This document shows positions 1 through 12,576 of a stretch of DNA of 64,000 nucleotides, piece by piece (the stretch's first letter is position 1; each line of letters starts with the position of its first letter). The notes beneath the pieces are model-generated. The model made no database searches and was not told the origin of the DNA. It worked only from the letters and a program-made list of their open reading frames with translations. This DNA comes from Ilyonectria destructans (Eukaryota > Ascomycota > Sordariomycetes > Hypocreales > Nectriaceae): the NCBI GenBank assembly GCA_020740775.1, contig JAHEWK010000013.1, forward strand, positions 992,001-1,056,000. The letters are read 5' to 3'. A program made the translations under genes and the position numbers.

Positions 1-1267
1 TCTGTTTTAATCACTACTCAAAATGGTGGCGCGGCCTACTCCTCGGAAGGGGTACGCTCATTTCCTCCATGAATTCAAGTGCACTTTGCAATTTGTGCCA
101 TGATACGGCTGTCACAGTGGCGCCTCCCGCCATCTTCCCATTCTCTCTAGCGGATGCATTGAAAAGCAGTATGTTTTCCTAGTGCCAAATTTGCCTTTCC
201 TGTTGCAGACCCGTTTGAGTCGGTTTTACTAAGCCCACTCATGTGCCGCTGGGCATAACCCGTTTGGGCTGGCCTGTAGCAAGTGCAACATCTCTCCAAC
301 GAAGTACATCTTACAGCCAAGCAAGGTCTGAAAGGTTCCATAAATATGAATAACTTGGAGTCAATATGCTGTTAAATCGGCCATTTAAATCCAGAAGAGG
401 CGTGGACGAGTACCTCATGTTTGACCAACATTGATTGATAATAAAGCGCCCCAACTGCCCCTTGCGGCTATTGTGTATGCCTAGGGTGAAGAAGACATTC
501 ATAGAGAGGATGGGTTGCCGAGGTTTGTGCGCCTGAGGCCTTCAGCGATTGGTCTAGTCAATCGGATTCAGGAGATAAATCGGCAAGCCAAGAACAACCG
601 AGGCTGATTGCACTCTCATGCTCGACGCGTGGCCGTCTGAAAGGTGGGAAGGGCAATTACTCGGCATGCAAAATCCGACAGGGGATTGGAAACACTTCGG
701 GTGGTGTGCCAAGAGGAGTTGGTTGGTTTGCGATATCAATTGCTGGGCAGTGGAAAGTGGCTGAACTAGCGAACGGGGTTATCAAGGGGACTTCACGTGG
801 AAGCGGGATGATCTCCTGTCTCGCCCCGGAAATGCAAGGGCCTGGTTATACCAGTCGTGATTTCATGGCCGCCCTTGCAGCTCTTCGTATCACTTCCAAC
901 AGAGACTGTATAGGCTGAATGCTGGAGTTTTAGGGCGGCGTCTGGATATTTCTTCAAAATAGGAAGGAGCGGACGCTTAGGCCCCCCTGACTAGGATGTG
1001 ATGATTGCGACCCCTGTTCCCTGTCCCGCTAGTTTGACATGTCTGTTGCAATGCATCGTTATCATTGCTGAAAGGAGGAAATATTCCGTCACCTGCAAGC
1101 CACTCTACACATGAGGGAAAGCCTCCCAATCACTCACGCCATCTCTGGAAGATATGAGCGTACTTTTTCCATGCCACACGTTCGTTTATTCCCCCCTTCT
1201 CCAACGACAGATCTTTGCCTTTTCTTCTTTTCAAACCCCTAGACATGCAACGTTCTGGAACGGCAAG
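1..1267. other. Non-coding, upstream of amino-acid permease
   Basis: No convincing gene is seen on either strand. Only short frames under about 75 codons occur, with no recognisable domain, no splice-joined continuation and no fungal codon pattern. The last part is the promoter and 5' leader of the permease that starts at 1268. An in-frame ATG at 1154 would add 38 residues to that protein, but the added peptide has no permease character. Confidence 0.6.
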
Positions 1268-3398
1268 ATGAAAGGCGACATTATCCTCACTCGCGATGTA
1301 GAGGTCATCGAGATGAACGAAATGGGGGCGGGCGACACCGACGATAAGGGAGCTACTTGGAAAATCTCCGCCAAACAGGTCGACCCGCCAAACATGGCCG
1401 CCACCTGGATAGACGGCTTCCGGCGTGCCGAGGTCCATCCTCGAAGGAGTCGAAGTGGCGGCTACCAGCAGACCTCTCAGCCAGCGATACCCGCTGCTGG
1501 GGACAACCGCTACGACCTGGTCGCGGCAAGCGCGAAGACGGCCAACACAGCTCTTGCGAGAGAGCTCAAGGCTCGCCACTTGCAGATGATTGCGTTTGGG
1601 GGTGCCATTGGTAAGTCTTCACCAAAAGCGATATCAAGAGATACGGCGTAGGGATTTGGGGTGTGACTTTTCACTTTTCCATTGCTGACTATCGTAGGAA
1701 CCGGTCTCTTCGTTGCCTCTGGAGCCTCCCTCCACACCGGTGGGCCGGCTTCAGTTCTTCTCGCATTCATTGGAATTGGGGCAATGCAATATTGTACGAT
1801 GCAGTCCCTCGGCGAACTTTGTGTCCTGTTTCCCATTGCCGGTTCGTTCTCTGCGTTCTCAACTCGCTTCCTTGATCCTTCATGGGGATTTGCAATGGGG
1901 TGGAAGTAAGTAAAAGACTGTGATTATGCTGCTTTGCCTCTGGGCAAGAATAATGTCAGGAGATTCTGTTTCAAGTGCTACCGAGACTAATCTGATATAC
2001 CCATAGCTACTGTCTCCAATGGCTCTTTGTCCTGCCGCTGGAAATCATTGCGGCTGCCTACACTATCAGTTACTGGAACGAAAATATCAGCAAATCCCTC
2101 TTTGTCGCCATATTCCTTTTCGTTATCATCATTATCAATCTATTTGGAGTAAAAGCGTACGGTGAAGCTGAGTTCATATTCTCAATCATCAAAGTTACCG
2201 CCATTATTGGGTTTATGTAGGTTTCCAGGCACAACGGTTCGACATGTTCGCAAAGCTAACGTACACTAGTTTACTCGCTGCTGTTATTAACATCGGCGGA
2301 GAGCCAGAAAGCGGGTACATTGGAACTCAATACTGGCATAGTCCTGGTGCCTTCAATAATGGCTTCAAGGGCTTTTGCAGTGTCCTTGTGTCCTCGTCTG
2401 CAGCGTTCACAGGCACAGAATTGATAGGGTTGGCTGCCGCTGAGACAGCCAACCCTCGCAAGTCCTTACCCACAGCTATTAAGCAGGTATTCTGGCGCAT
2501 CATGATCTTCTATATCGTCTCTCTCCTGCTCGTTGGACTCCTGGTTCCCTCCAATGAACCCCGTCTTCTGAATGGCAAGAGCAGCGTGGATGCATCAGCC
2601 AGCCCCTTTGTCATTGCAATAGAAACTGCTGGCACCACAATACTCCCCAGTGTTATGAATGGTGTTATTCTTGTTGCGGTTATAAGTGTATGTGGACGAA
2701 TGCCCTCATGGAGCGGATGATTGGCTTTTTATTGACTCTGATTATAGGTCGGCAACTCGGCAGTCTTCGGCTCTTCACGGACACTACTTGCTCTGGCAGA
2801 ACAATCTCATGCTCCTCAAATCTTCTCTTACGTCGACAAGCATGGGCGTCCCATAATGGCCATTCTACTCGCCTCTTTTATCGGTCTACTGGCATTCTTA
2901 GCTGACCTGGAAGTCCACGGTGTGATATTTAACTGGCTTCTTTCTATCAGCGCCCTGAGCACTCTATTCACCTGGGGTAGTATTTGCCTCTGTCATATTC
3001 GCTTCCGCAAGGCTTGGGCATATAACTCGCACCCTCTGGAACAATTGCCTTTCCGGTCCAATGTCGGTGTTATCGGCTCCTGGTTTGGGCTCATTGGCTA
3101 CATCCTGGTATTGGTGTCCCAGTTTTGGATCGCAGTCTCGCCCATCAACAGCACAAATTCAGAACCCAGTACTTCTGACAAAGTCCAAACCTTCTTCCTC
3201 CGCATTATGGCAGTTCCAATTATACTTGTGTTTTACATACTTCATAAGATCTGGTTTCGAACTCGAGGTATCAAAGTTAGTGAGATGGATATTAAGACGG
3301 GTCGACGATACTTCCGCATCCACATTGCTTCTGAACAAGAACAAGAGGACCGGATGAGATGGCCGATTTGGAAAAAAGCTTTCAGATTTATGTGTTGA
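1268..3398 (+). CDS. Amino-acid permease (AAT/YAT family, APC superfamily)
   Basis: Plasma-membrane amino-acid/proton symporter. Five exons (1268-1610, 1698-1905, 2007-2216, 2270-2687, 2748-3398) join in phase to give 609 residues, typical for the family. A hydrophilic cytosolic N-terminus of about 105 residues is followed by the first membrane segment with the family signature (MIAFGGAIGTGLF, split by intron 1), then about 12 hydrophobic segments. The middle contains the TGTELIGLAAAE-type motif of fungal amino-acid permeases (here FTGTELIGLAAAETANPRKS), and the C-terminus is cytosolic and basic. Intron 3 has a clear branch site (GCTAAC) 10 bases before its acceptor. Substrate cannot be told from sequence; the general GAP1/DIP5-like class is likely. 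It stands alone, with no pathway neighbours. Confidence 0.9.
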
Positions 3399-4409
3399 TT
3401 TTAATATGAAGCGGTCCTATTTATGCAGTTAATAAGTAGTGAGATAATGTTTTTAGTGCTAATGAAAATAATGATGTTCCAGATGGGAAGTGATTGTTGT
3501 ATGGATTTCGTTCCGTTTGTCTCGAAATACTGCATGTATACTCTAAAAACAACTATTGAGTTAACAGTCACTGGACCCAAGGTTGCATAAATAGGAGAGC
3601 GATAATCTATATTGAAGTACGTTCTAGTGATCCGCTTAGATGTGTCAACGGGATTATGCTACAGACATCACCCTGCAGACGGGCTGAAAACACAATTCAC
3701 CCTTCAAGTGCAAGCACACTGTATCATCGCTTCAGCCGCAAAAGGCTGCATGGATACTTCACAACTGGTGCAGCGTGATTTAAAGCCATGGCGCTGTGAC
3801 ACAACTGTAATGGCGGTGACGCAATGTACCACTGGAAAGGTGGTGGCGCAATGCAGCACTTGCACTTTGAGGCTCCCATAGCGACACTGCTGCATCACCT
3901 GATCGGTAGTTGGGGGCCGGCTGAATGAAGGATCCCTAAGACCTTGACATTTGCCAATCATGTTGGAACTTCCCAGCGTTGATTGCATGGATGGCCCCTT
4001 CTCCGTTACCCCCAAGGAACGCCATTTCGTATCGGATGGCCCTCTAGACGAAATCTTCTTCTTGTCGCTGCATGGTAATATGCATGTGGAAATATCGCCA
4101 AGACCCGTAGTGCTGACATGCAGGCTTGGGAGAGGATTGAATTGGGCTATTAATCAGGATGAGAGAGATGGCGGTAGACTTGCATCAGGCTGGCAAATGG
4201 ACACGGTATTCGAGGCAGCCACCAAGACCTGCATGCATATTCACAAGGTAATCTATGGTAATCATTTTCTCAGCCCGATGGCCATCAACTATGTCCCTAT
4301 CAGTGTGCTGTGACCCCGGCCGGCCGGCCTGTTTTCTGGCCTCCCCCAGCTCTCCCACCTCATTCACCAACTACGTTTTTTCCAATACATATATACATTA
4401 CAGATTATT
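3399..4409. other. Intergenic region between permease and cysteine-rich membrane protein
   Basis: About 1 kb without a supportable gene. Short frames on both strands (for example 3951-4313) have no domain and no splice continuation. The last 60 bases are pyrimidine/AT-rich with a TATA-like stretch near 4387-4397 and probably serve as core promoter for the gene at 4410. Confidence 0.55.
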
Positions 4410-5606
4410 ATGCTTGCATTTATTGCAGCCGTGCTTTATCTGGCATCGCTGGCAATGTCCCAACGCGAGTCTGCCATCATAGCCGCTCCTGATCGAATCA
4501 CAACGCAACTCCTGAAGCGCAATCTCGATTGCGATGGAGGCTTTTCATGCGACCGGGGCACTTGTTATCGGGGAGACGATGGCTTCGTTGGATGTTGTTC
4601 TGTGTAAGTCAGGCCTCCAACTCTAATCCAGATATTGATGTTTCAAAGGTCTAGTTGCGCCCCTCGGACGACGTGCATCGAGTACGCTGACCTTGGTGAG
4701 AACGGGGATTGTGATCACAACACTGGAGGATGTGTCGTTTGGTATGGATCAGCACCTGGAATGACTCGATGCTTTCCACTGACTACGCCAAGTTCAAGAT
4801 CCGAGGCCCCATACTGCGTCACGATGACCAACATCATAATGAAAGAATATGCCATGTATTGCGACGCGGCACCCGACGTGACAGTTACTTTTACAATCAG
4901 CTACGACAAATCTGAAGCCACCACTGCAGAAGCCACCACAGCAACGACCGAAACCACCACGATAACGACCGAAGCCAAAAACGAGTCAACAACGCGTGAG
5001 AGCCCACCAAAGACAACCGATAACAATGACTCAGTTGATGATGATGGCGCCACAAGTCAATCTGACGGCACGGGTGATAAAAGTATTAGTGACAATGGTA
5101 CTGGCAGCCAGAATGGCGACGGAGATGGTTCAGATGCTGATGCGAGTGGTTCCGACGGAGACGGAGACGGAGACGCCACCGATACTAGTGAGGTCCCGGT
5201 AGCGACACAAACCTCGTCGCCTGATTCTGGATCTTCAAATTCAAACCGGAATGTCATCATCGGCGCCACGGCGGGTGAGATAGGCGGTGCTTTGGCTGCC
5301 CTCCTTGCAGTGCGGTGCTTCAAACGACTCAAACGGAAACCGACACTGGGACCTGAGAGCGTTCAGCCAACATCATCTCTGCACCCTCAAATATCGCCGG
5401 ATATGCAGAGCTACCTCGAACCTCATTATAGGTATCAACCGCCAAGTGTGATGCAGCAGCCGTCGGTTTCGCCTACGGCCGCTTCGTTTGTTGGGTCGTC
5501 AGTTGTAGGGGGCCCGACCCAGATATACGGTTCAATACCTGAGCTTCACGGGAATGTGGATTCTCCCCAAGCGAGTGGGCAAAATTGGTATCGGCATGAG
5601 ATTTGA
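4410..5606 (+). CDS. Secreted-type cysteine-rich, mucin-like single-pass membrane protein
   Basis: Function not known. Two exons (4410-4603, 4649-5606) join in phase. The product starts with a signal peptide (MLAFIAAVLYLASLAMS). An extracellular cysteine-rich region of roughly 110 residues follows, with about a dozen Cys including a CC pair. Next comes a Ser/Thr/Asp/Gly-rich low-complexity stalk with TTAEATT-like and GDGDGSD-like repeats, a single membrane segment (NVIIGATAGEIGGALAALLAV) and a basic stop-transfer (RCFKRLKRK). The cytosolic tail is rich in Pro, Ser and Tyr. This architecture is common in Pezizomycotina for cell-wall sensors and adhesin-like proteins, but no WSC or CFEM cysteine pattern was confirmed. 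The stalk is probably heavily O-glycosylated. The start is chosen because it gives the signal peptide. Confidence 0.75.
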
Positions 5607-6859
5607 ATTGAGAAAATTATAATTCAAAGTAGAAACCTGATTCTCAGCCGTTACTCATTTATCTATTCCTCGAGTACTATCAGTGCCCTTTGATAGTGCT
5701 GGCTTCTTCGAGGCACATTGCATCCCTGTTGTTAACCGTGCAGGTTTTTAATCTCGCCAGGAAATTATATTTACCACTATGCTGCCATTTACCACGTTAT
5801 ATTGCCCAGTGCGCAATTTTAAGATGCTCCTCTGGTCTCCGACTCGCGTAAATGAGCCGGCTTCCACCTGGCCTGCTTGCTTGGTTTGTCCGAGACGGAA
5901 TGTCCTTGTACTTGAGTCACATTGACCTAACTCAATCGATACGTCCCTAAACCAATATCTGTACCTAAAAACTCCTTAAGAACCTCTCATTTGGGTTTCA
6001 GGTATGTTTCCCCTTCAGATCATTGTGCTTTGATTGGCCACGGAGCCCTTGGGCGTGTCACTTTTCGTCACTCCTCATTCTTCCGGTAGGATTCGATGTA
6101 TAACTCGAGAACCCGGTTTTAAGCGGGTCTTTATAACTCATCTCCGTAAATTCTGCTTAAGAGTGTAGCTCTACATGAGCTCGTTGTTCTTCTGACACCC
6201 TGCTCGTCGCTGGCATCCCTCACCGCCAAAACCTGTCCCCACGGCCCACTGGACAAGTCAACAAGATTGTTGCGTGATCTGGCAATAATACTGGAGAATT
6301 AAAATGAACACTAACTTCGCCCTTGCTTTTTTGAACCAGTGCCTTTCTCTTTCTACCGGACATAGACCAGAGCGTGTCCGAAAGGACCCACAAGAATGGC
6401 AACTAGGATCTTCTCGGTAAACCAATCACGATTGGCGGAAGCAGTTAACGTCGTCTAGTCATTGAACCTCCAGGAGGGACTTGATCAAGCTCATGGGGAG
6501 TACCTCCAGGCCACCTCACTCCAGACCAGACTAACTTTTGTGACTCTTCTCATCATCTCCCCAGTCATGCCTAAGCAGTGCCCGAGTACTGAGAACCAGT
6601 GAAAGACGGTGGATATGACCAGGGTCGGTGAGGGCAACTCTTGAAACATGCAATAGTAGATCGCCACTTGTTCGTCAACCCCACAGCTGGGGAAGCGAGT
6701 TGAGTGCCTGAACTGACTGGGCTGGGCGGTGGGGTGATGGCGGCCCAACTGTGAACGACCAATAATCAACAGCCAACACCACGACCACAAAATACGGTCA
6801 AAAAACCACAATGGTGACCGCAATTTTGCAAATCGTAAACCCTTATTCTTTCACCTTCA
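5607..6859. other. Intergenic, no gene seen
   Basis: About 1.25 kb. No frame matches the missing N-terminal half of the sacsin-like protein that begins at 6860. Short minus-strand frames at 6220-6402 and 6491-6823 have no domain or signal peptide. The segment just before 6860 is the presumed promoter of that gene. Confidence 0.5.
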
Positions 6860-9288
6860 ATGTTCCTTGAAAGCGACCCTTGGAAGGCAACATATCTTGC
6901 CAAAATGCAGGCTGAGGATGTGGCTCCGGTCGGCCACGACGCGTCACTGATATCCAACTGTCTCAAGTACGCGGACGAAAACCCCGGCGACTTCCTGAAC
7001 TATCTGCGAACCTGGTGGGAGAACAATGCGGCTTCGGCAACAGAAGATCCATCTGGGATAACAACCCTGAAAGACACCAAAGTCCTCTGCCTGGGTGGAG
7101 ACCGATTGGCCCTCTCACGAACCTACCTCCCCGTCCCGAAGCTTCTATCCCTTTGCGAGGGATACATGCTCGAGAACGAACCTTTTCCTTTCCTCAAGTT
7201 GAAAACACCCCCAACAGACGACGAAGATCTTGGCTCATGGGCTTTCCTCGCGTCGGACTTTGCGGTTGGGACACGGAATGACCTGAACTTCTACCTCGAC
7301 ATTCTCCGCTTTATTCGGCAAAAGAATCGCCGTGAGCAAGTCAGGCTTCCGCGTCGAATCTTGCAGCTGTACCTCCGCATCCACGCCGCCTGCGAGGCGT
7401 CTAATGATACGCTGCAGGCTCAGCAAAAAGTCAGGTGAGTTGATGCTATCTCCTATGGCATGGAATCCCCCAGATCTAGAAATGCTGATCAAATTTCAGA
7501 GAGGTCTTTGGTAAGACCGATCTCATTTTACGACATGGATGGTGGCACAGCCTCGGTTCATGTTTCCTAGAATCCAACGGCCGACCGCGTGGCTGGACCT
7601 TTGTCTTTCCGCCCGAGGATAGCTGGAACGCGAACGACGCGGAGCGTGCGGAATTACGACAATTTTATCAGCAAACATTGAAAATTCCCAATGCGATCTC
7701 TTTGAAGGACATCTTGGATCGTCTAGACGCAGCCCGTGCCGATACTTCCATTCACCCTAATTTGGGACTGGACAAGCTGTACGGTGCTATCGATGAGATG
7801 GTTCCCCGTCTCTCCGAGAGAGAGGTGATGGAGCTGAGGTGGGTTTTACTACTTTCTGTCAGAGCCAGATACTAATCTTTCCAGATCTTCCTTTGAGGAA
7901 AAGGCTTACGTCCGTGCATTTTCTAATGGTTCAACCGGGTGGCACAAGCTATCGGCCTGTGTCTGGGCCCCCGGGTTGAATATCCCGGGCAAGGTCGACT
8001 TGAGCGACGACTACGGCAGACTCGAGTCATTCTTCACCGATTCTCTAAAGGTCTCCAGCGGGTTCCGTATGGTTTACAGCCACCTGATAAACCTAGATCC
8101 GGGAGGTGTGTCGGCGACGGCCGTGAAAGAAATGATTTGGTCATTAAATGCGTCACTGCCGGAACATGGAGATTCGCTGGATCCGAAGCCCTTCTGTTCC
8201 AGCTCCGTTTTCCCGGTGAGGAAGACAAACGGCGAGGTTAAGCTCACATCAGCGGAAACGGAGTTTTCGATCATCGACAGGGATTTCCTTGAAGAACAAT
8301 TCTCAGGCATGGTGGAGATGCTTGATTTCACTGCTCACGAGATCTGGCGTCTTGAGCCTCTGATGGTATGGGCCAATCTCGAAAGCCGATACCTGTCCTG
8401 GAATGTTGCAGAGGCTAGCTATCTCGACGGTTCAACACCTGAGTTGGTTCCGGGAGGATTTACAGCGGCAAGGAGTCGGGGTCTTGTCCGGTCAGTTAAA
8501 GCAAAGCCCACTTGTCTTTGGAAACCCACTAACATATCATGACAGTATTGCGAGTCATTTCCGGAGTCCTCGAGTCAAGACCGCCGCGGAACGACGATCG
8601 ATCATCAGCATCCTCGAGAAAACCACCTTCTTCCAGACTGAAGAAATGTTTCTGCAACTCGCCTTGAGTACAAATAACAATGGTGTGTCCACGGTCGACA
8701 AGATCCCAAGTCAACTGCACATTGAAGAGTGCAGTGATCACTTGAAAATCTACATACCTCATGGCGAAGTAGCCCAGGAGTTCTGCTTTGCGCAAAAGTT
8801 GCCGCGTCGTTTGGTAGAGTGGATAATGACCGAACCCAGCTCTGACGTGATTGGAAGAGTTGACGAGGTTGCCGTGGGTCTTTTCAAGACTCTCTTTACT
8901 ATTCGAGATGAATTGGTCGATCCTATACTTGATGCGGAAGGAATAGTGATGGTTGATGGCTTGGACTCATCAGTTACCGATAGGTCAGTCATTTTTCTCT
9001 CATCTCCACTCCAATGCTAACAGGTCATCCAGTCCAAGACAGCTTGACTCCAAGCCGGTACCGTCGGGCAACCGACGAATTCTCATTCCCACGGGAAAGC
9101 GAAGTCGGGCGAACTCCAATTCTCCATCGACAAGGCCGTCATCAGTCGACTCCACACCACTCGGGAAACGAAGTCGGGCGAATTCCACAGTGCGAGGACT
9201 TCGACCGGTCGATCTCCCATCGCCGGGATATGTTGAGGCTACCCTTCAGCTGGAGGCGCTTCAGATTTCAGAGCTGGAATCAAATTAG
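6860..9288 (+). CDS. Sacsin-like fungal protein, C-terminal half only
   Basis: Five exons (6860-7434, 7500-7838, 7885-8490, 8546-8983, 9024-9288) join in phase to 740 residues. The text resembles the C-terminal part of large (about 1,700-residue) fungal proteins that carry a sacsin/Hsp90-type ATPase domain at the N-terminus. Family-like stretches are WWHSLGSCF, RGWTFVFPP, a DLSDDYGRLESFF-type block, EFSIIDRDF, a HFRSPR block and IYVPHGEVAQE. No ATPase motif is present and no upstream exon was found, so this is either a truncated relic still read as a gene or a stand-alone shortened paralogue. The Ser/Arg-rich C-terminus carries two copies of GKRSRANS. The function of the fungal family is unknown. 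Family assignment is from recalled similarity and needs a profile search. Confidence 0.6.
9094..9186 (+). repeat. Duplicated GKRSRANS octapeptide coding repeat
   Basis: Two near-identical 24-base units, 9094-9117 and 9163-9186, both encode GKRSRANS at the C-terminus of the sacsin-like protein, separated by a Ser/Pro-rich linker. The basic KRSR core could act as a nuclear localisation signal or a phosphorylation site; that is inference. Confidence 0.7.
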
Positions 9289-9662
9289 TTAGGACTCGAA
9301 ATGCCGCGACTTGCTACCTAGATGCTAGGAGCGGCCAAGTTTCACAAGACATGATCATGGGTACAACAGAACTCGGACCTACAGTGGGATCAAATGGTTG
9401 ATATTGCTCGCTGCCTGTTGAGGGAGGGAATTTTGATGTTTACTTGGGAAAGACAGACCACAGCTGAAAAAGAAGAAAAGAGCCGAGTCATCTGCTACTG
9501 TACGGTTGTTTTTAAGGTAGTTGGAGTAATTCAATGTGGTATTATGAGACAAAACTCAAGCAACTTCTAAGTTAGATTTACGAAGCTCCTAGGGATTCAT
9601 GTTCCCGCTCCTTGACCCACCACCCTAATCGTGCGCAACCCGCGCGTTGTTCCCGTAGTCTA
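9289..9662. other. Convergent intergenic spacer (3' ends of both neighbours)
   Basis: A 374-base tail-to-tail spacer between the sacsin-like gene (+) and the HET gene (-). It must hold both polyadenylation regions. Nothing else was recognised. Confidence 0.6.
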
Positions 9663-11623
9663 TCACACAAGCACGATATCATGAAAATGCTTTTCGTAAT
9701 ACTTGCCCCAAACCATCTGTCTATGCTCTGATTCCAGCCCAGGTACATCAGCAGTGCCGACTAGTCGGTACACCTTGTCCTGCGACCACACCGACCACCT
9801 TGCCCACATCGACTGCCCCGGCGAAGATTCTCGATGAAGTACGAATGGGTAGCGTCCGCCAGCAAGCTGCCATACTCTGTCGCCAACGCGAACATGGCCC
9901 TTGCACATGCCAAGTAAACCGCATGACGTGCGAAAAAGAACACCACCATCGTATACGTCTTTAGGCTTGCTACGGCGCGGCTCCTTAGCTGGATCGTTGG
10001 AGGAAGGACTCGCCGGGCCGTCGTGCTTTTCGCGTATGTATTTTAGCGCAGGCGTCAATTGCTCTAGGGCCTTGAGGTATCCGCCAGAAGGCATCTGCTC
10101 AGCGCGTTGACTCTCCTCTAGTCCGAAAGCAACCGCAGTCCACTCCGACAGACAGGCTGTGCGCAGCAAGTCGCCATCCAGTGCTCCTTTATCGACATTC
10201 GGCATTCTTGTGTACACCTCAGCAACCTCAGCGAGATATTTAGCCTTTAGTGGTAATTGTCGGGGCTCCTGCTTCTCCGGTATGACCATCTCTGGGCTCG
10301 GGACAGATTTCGAAGAGCCCCGTGCCATTTGTCGTTCACGTAGTTTCTGCTGGAGCTTCGAGTAGTCCGGAATGTTCATTTTAGTGTCGTTGGAAACGTT
10401 ACGCCATACGCTAGGTTGCCAGTCGGTACTGATAGCGGCAGGATCACGTAGGTCAGGGACCCATGATGGCAGATCGTTGGGTTCGTCATTCTGACTGACA
10501 ATGATCTCGAGGGGCAACAGCGACTTAGTTGACCAAATCAAAGCACGAGTCGCGTCTTCAAAGATTTGTGCGATCGGTTTGTTATAGTCGACCTCGGGTA
10601 GAGTAGCCTCCTTTGGAAGAATGCTCTGGAGGAGGCCGCACATGCCATAAACCTTGTCCCGAGGGTCGGTTGCGTCGCTCAAGCCGGCGAGCTGCCAGCA
10701 CATAGCCAACAGTTCGGTACTGTCGGTCTCTGGGGAGAGTACACGGCGCTGTATATGGGTTGAGAAGGCCTTTGTTCCCTCCGAGACCTGCGGGTGAAGT
10801 GTCTCTAGCGCACGATTTCTCATTTGAAAGCGTTGCAGTTCTGGAGATTCGGAATGGGCGAAGGTCTCGGCAATGATAAGGTAATTGTAAAGCATCGCGG
10901 TCGGGCACTCAGTATGGCCGATCTGAAAGACGGCCGAGGAAGCCAGTAGAAGCTCCTGTACTGTCCAGATGCGCGTAAACCAAGCGTTGGAGCAGATGCG
11001 CCGCACGGTTTCAATCTCTTCCTCCGCTGTCCGCGAAGGATAAGCTTCCAATGCTAAATAAGACGGAATCATCGCCACTTACATATGAATTTTGAAACCC
11101 ACTTCCTGGTACGCTGGCCAGGAAGTATCTGCTCCGTGTCCAAACCTCTAACGTGATAGAGTCGGCCACCGATGCGAGCATGACGAAGCAGGTCCTCGTC
11201 CTTGGGTTGACCCGATCCAAGCCAGATGATAACACTCTTCGCCGTGGTATAGATCTCACCCATCAACGGAACTTGGCCATTCTTTTCCTCGACTGATTGC
11301 TGGTCTATGCAGATAGCGTCTATCCAGAGCACTCGGCGTGTGAACCTGTGACGAAGATGTCGCAGTGCAGACTCGCAATTGGGCGTAATGAGGAGTGTCT
11401 GGCTGTCGCAGGTGATGGGAACGGTTCCATGTTTGGCGCCCCAGACATATGAAAGAGCTTCGTAGCTGTGATTTGCCTTAGGATCTTTGAGTTCATCGAG
11501 AGACACTTGATGCAGGCGGCCTGTGAGTGGTTTTGTATTCGAGGTGGATGGGTGGAGTGTCAATAGCCTGATGAAGCGGGGTTTCGCGAATGGCTGGTAG
11601 TCGAACTTCTCCGTGGGCGCCAT
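9663..11623 (-). CDS. HET-domain heterokaryon-incompatibility protein
   Basis: Two exons on the minus strand (11623-11083, 11026-9663) join in phase to 634 residues. The 56-base intron 11027-11082 has a GTAAGT donor and an ACAG acceptor. A nearer TTTAG acceptor would also keep phase but gives a 29-base intron, which is too short. The N-terminal HET domain (about residues 45-200) shows the three hallmark blocks: YEALSYVWG, LWIDAICIDQ and VIIWLGSG. Further on, AWFTRIWTVQE and DPRDKVYGMCGLL close the domain region. The C-terminal 250 residues end in the GVLFRT...GDRVW...PFVLR-type block often found in fungal HET proteins. Family members trigger cell death or growth arrest when non-self signals are recognised; the partner here is unknown. 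The start at 11623 (MAPTEKF) is preferred over an in-frame upstream ATG at 11812 because family homology begins there. Confidence 0.9.
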
Positions 11624-12576
11624 CGAATCACCCTGGGTTGAAGGTCGATATGAATGAGAGGGATTTAGAATCACATTGCGAGAGGCATGGCTCAAGATTT
11701 TAGTACGCTGCTCAGAAACCCCTGTACTGTGTAGGCATACGCTGTGGCTTGTGGCACTTGAGGCGGCTAGGCATTCTGCAAGGCACAAGGCACACTGACG
11801 GGGTTTGTCCACTTCCCTCGAGCAATGCAGGGGTACCCAAACGATGGATGAATAGGTGACTTGATTGAGTTCGCGAGCGGAGAAGCGGCAAAAGCGGGTT
11901 TCCGCGCTGGGTTATTGAATGAATGAATGAATCGATGAGATTTGTTCAGTTCGGAAGGACTGGCCTCATAGTGCCAAGTGCGCTAGTCTAGTTTACCTCG
12001 AGTGCGTCAAGTCGCATCGTGTCCATGGTGAACTTAGCCGCCGCCCGTACCTCGTGTAAGATAGGTGCATTTTCACCGGCCAAATAGGTGCTTATGAACT
12101 AACTTCCACATAGTCTATGTAATGAGTCTCCTGAGTTAGTATCGACATGCCACCTCAGTCATGGGATTGAAGGACTAAAGCACCAGAGGAGATTCTCCGA
12201 TGTGAGAAAGTTTAGCGGGATGAAATGGAAGTCCGGGTTCATCTCTAAATATCTCAGTAAAATGGCTCGCCATGTTGGGCAATGTTTCTTCGGCTGTCAT
12301 AAGCAACCATTGTCTATTCTATGCCTAAACTAGAGGGGGGCACATTCGACTAACCACAACACCACGGCGTTGTACAATCACTCAAGGGATTCTGAAAAGA
12401 ATTGTATTTTAGTTTACATATTTTATCGCCTCCATACGTATAATCAGGTTTCGGTCCACGTCGATGGTGGCATTGAATCAGAGTAGAATACGGGATGCGA
12501 AGGTTTCCTTTAGCTGAGCTAACCCCAAAACTAGTGGGTTGGCTGATTTTCTTTTGAAGAGTTGACCTAAAACCCC
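11624..12576. other. Intergenic, HET promoter side
   Basis: About 950 bases holding the HET 5' flank and the 3' flank of the Zn2Cys6 gene. A short TGAA microsatellite lies near 11915-11934. No further gene is seen. Confidence 0.5.

Noticed and set aside
11054..11082. 29-base intron alternative in the HET gene
   Set aside because: It keeps phase but is shorter than plausible fungal introns. The 56-base intron 11027-11082 fits better.
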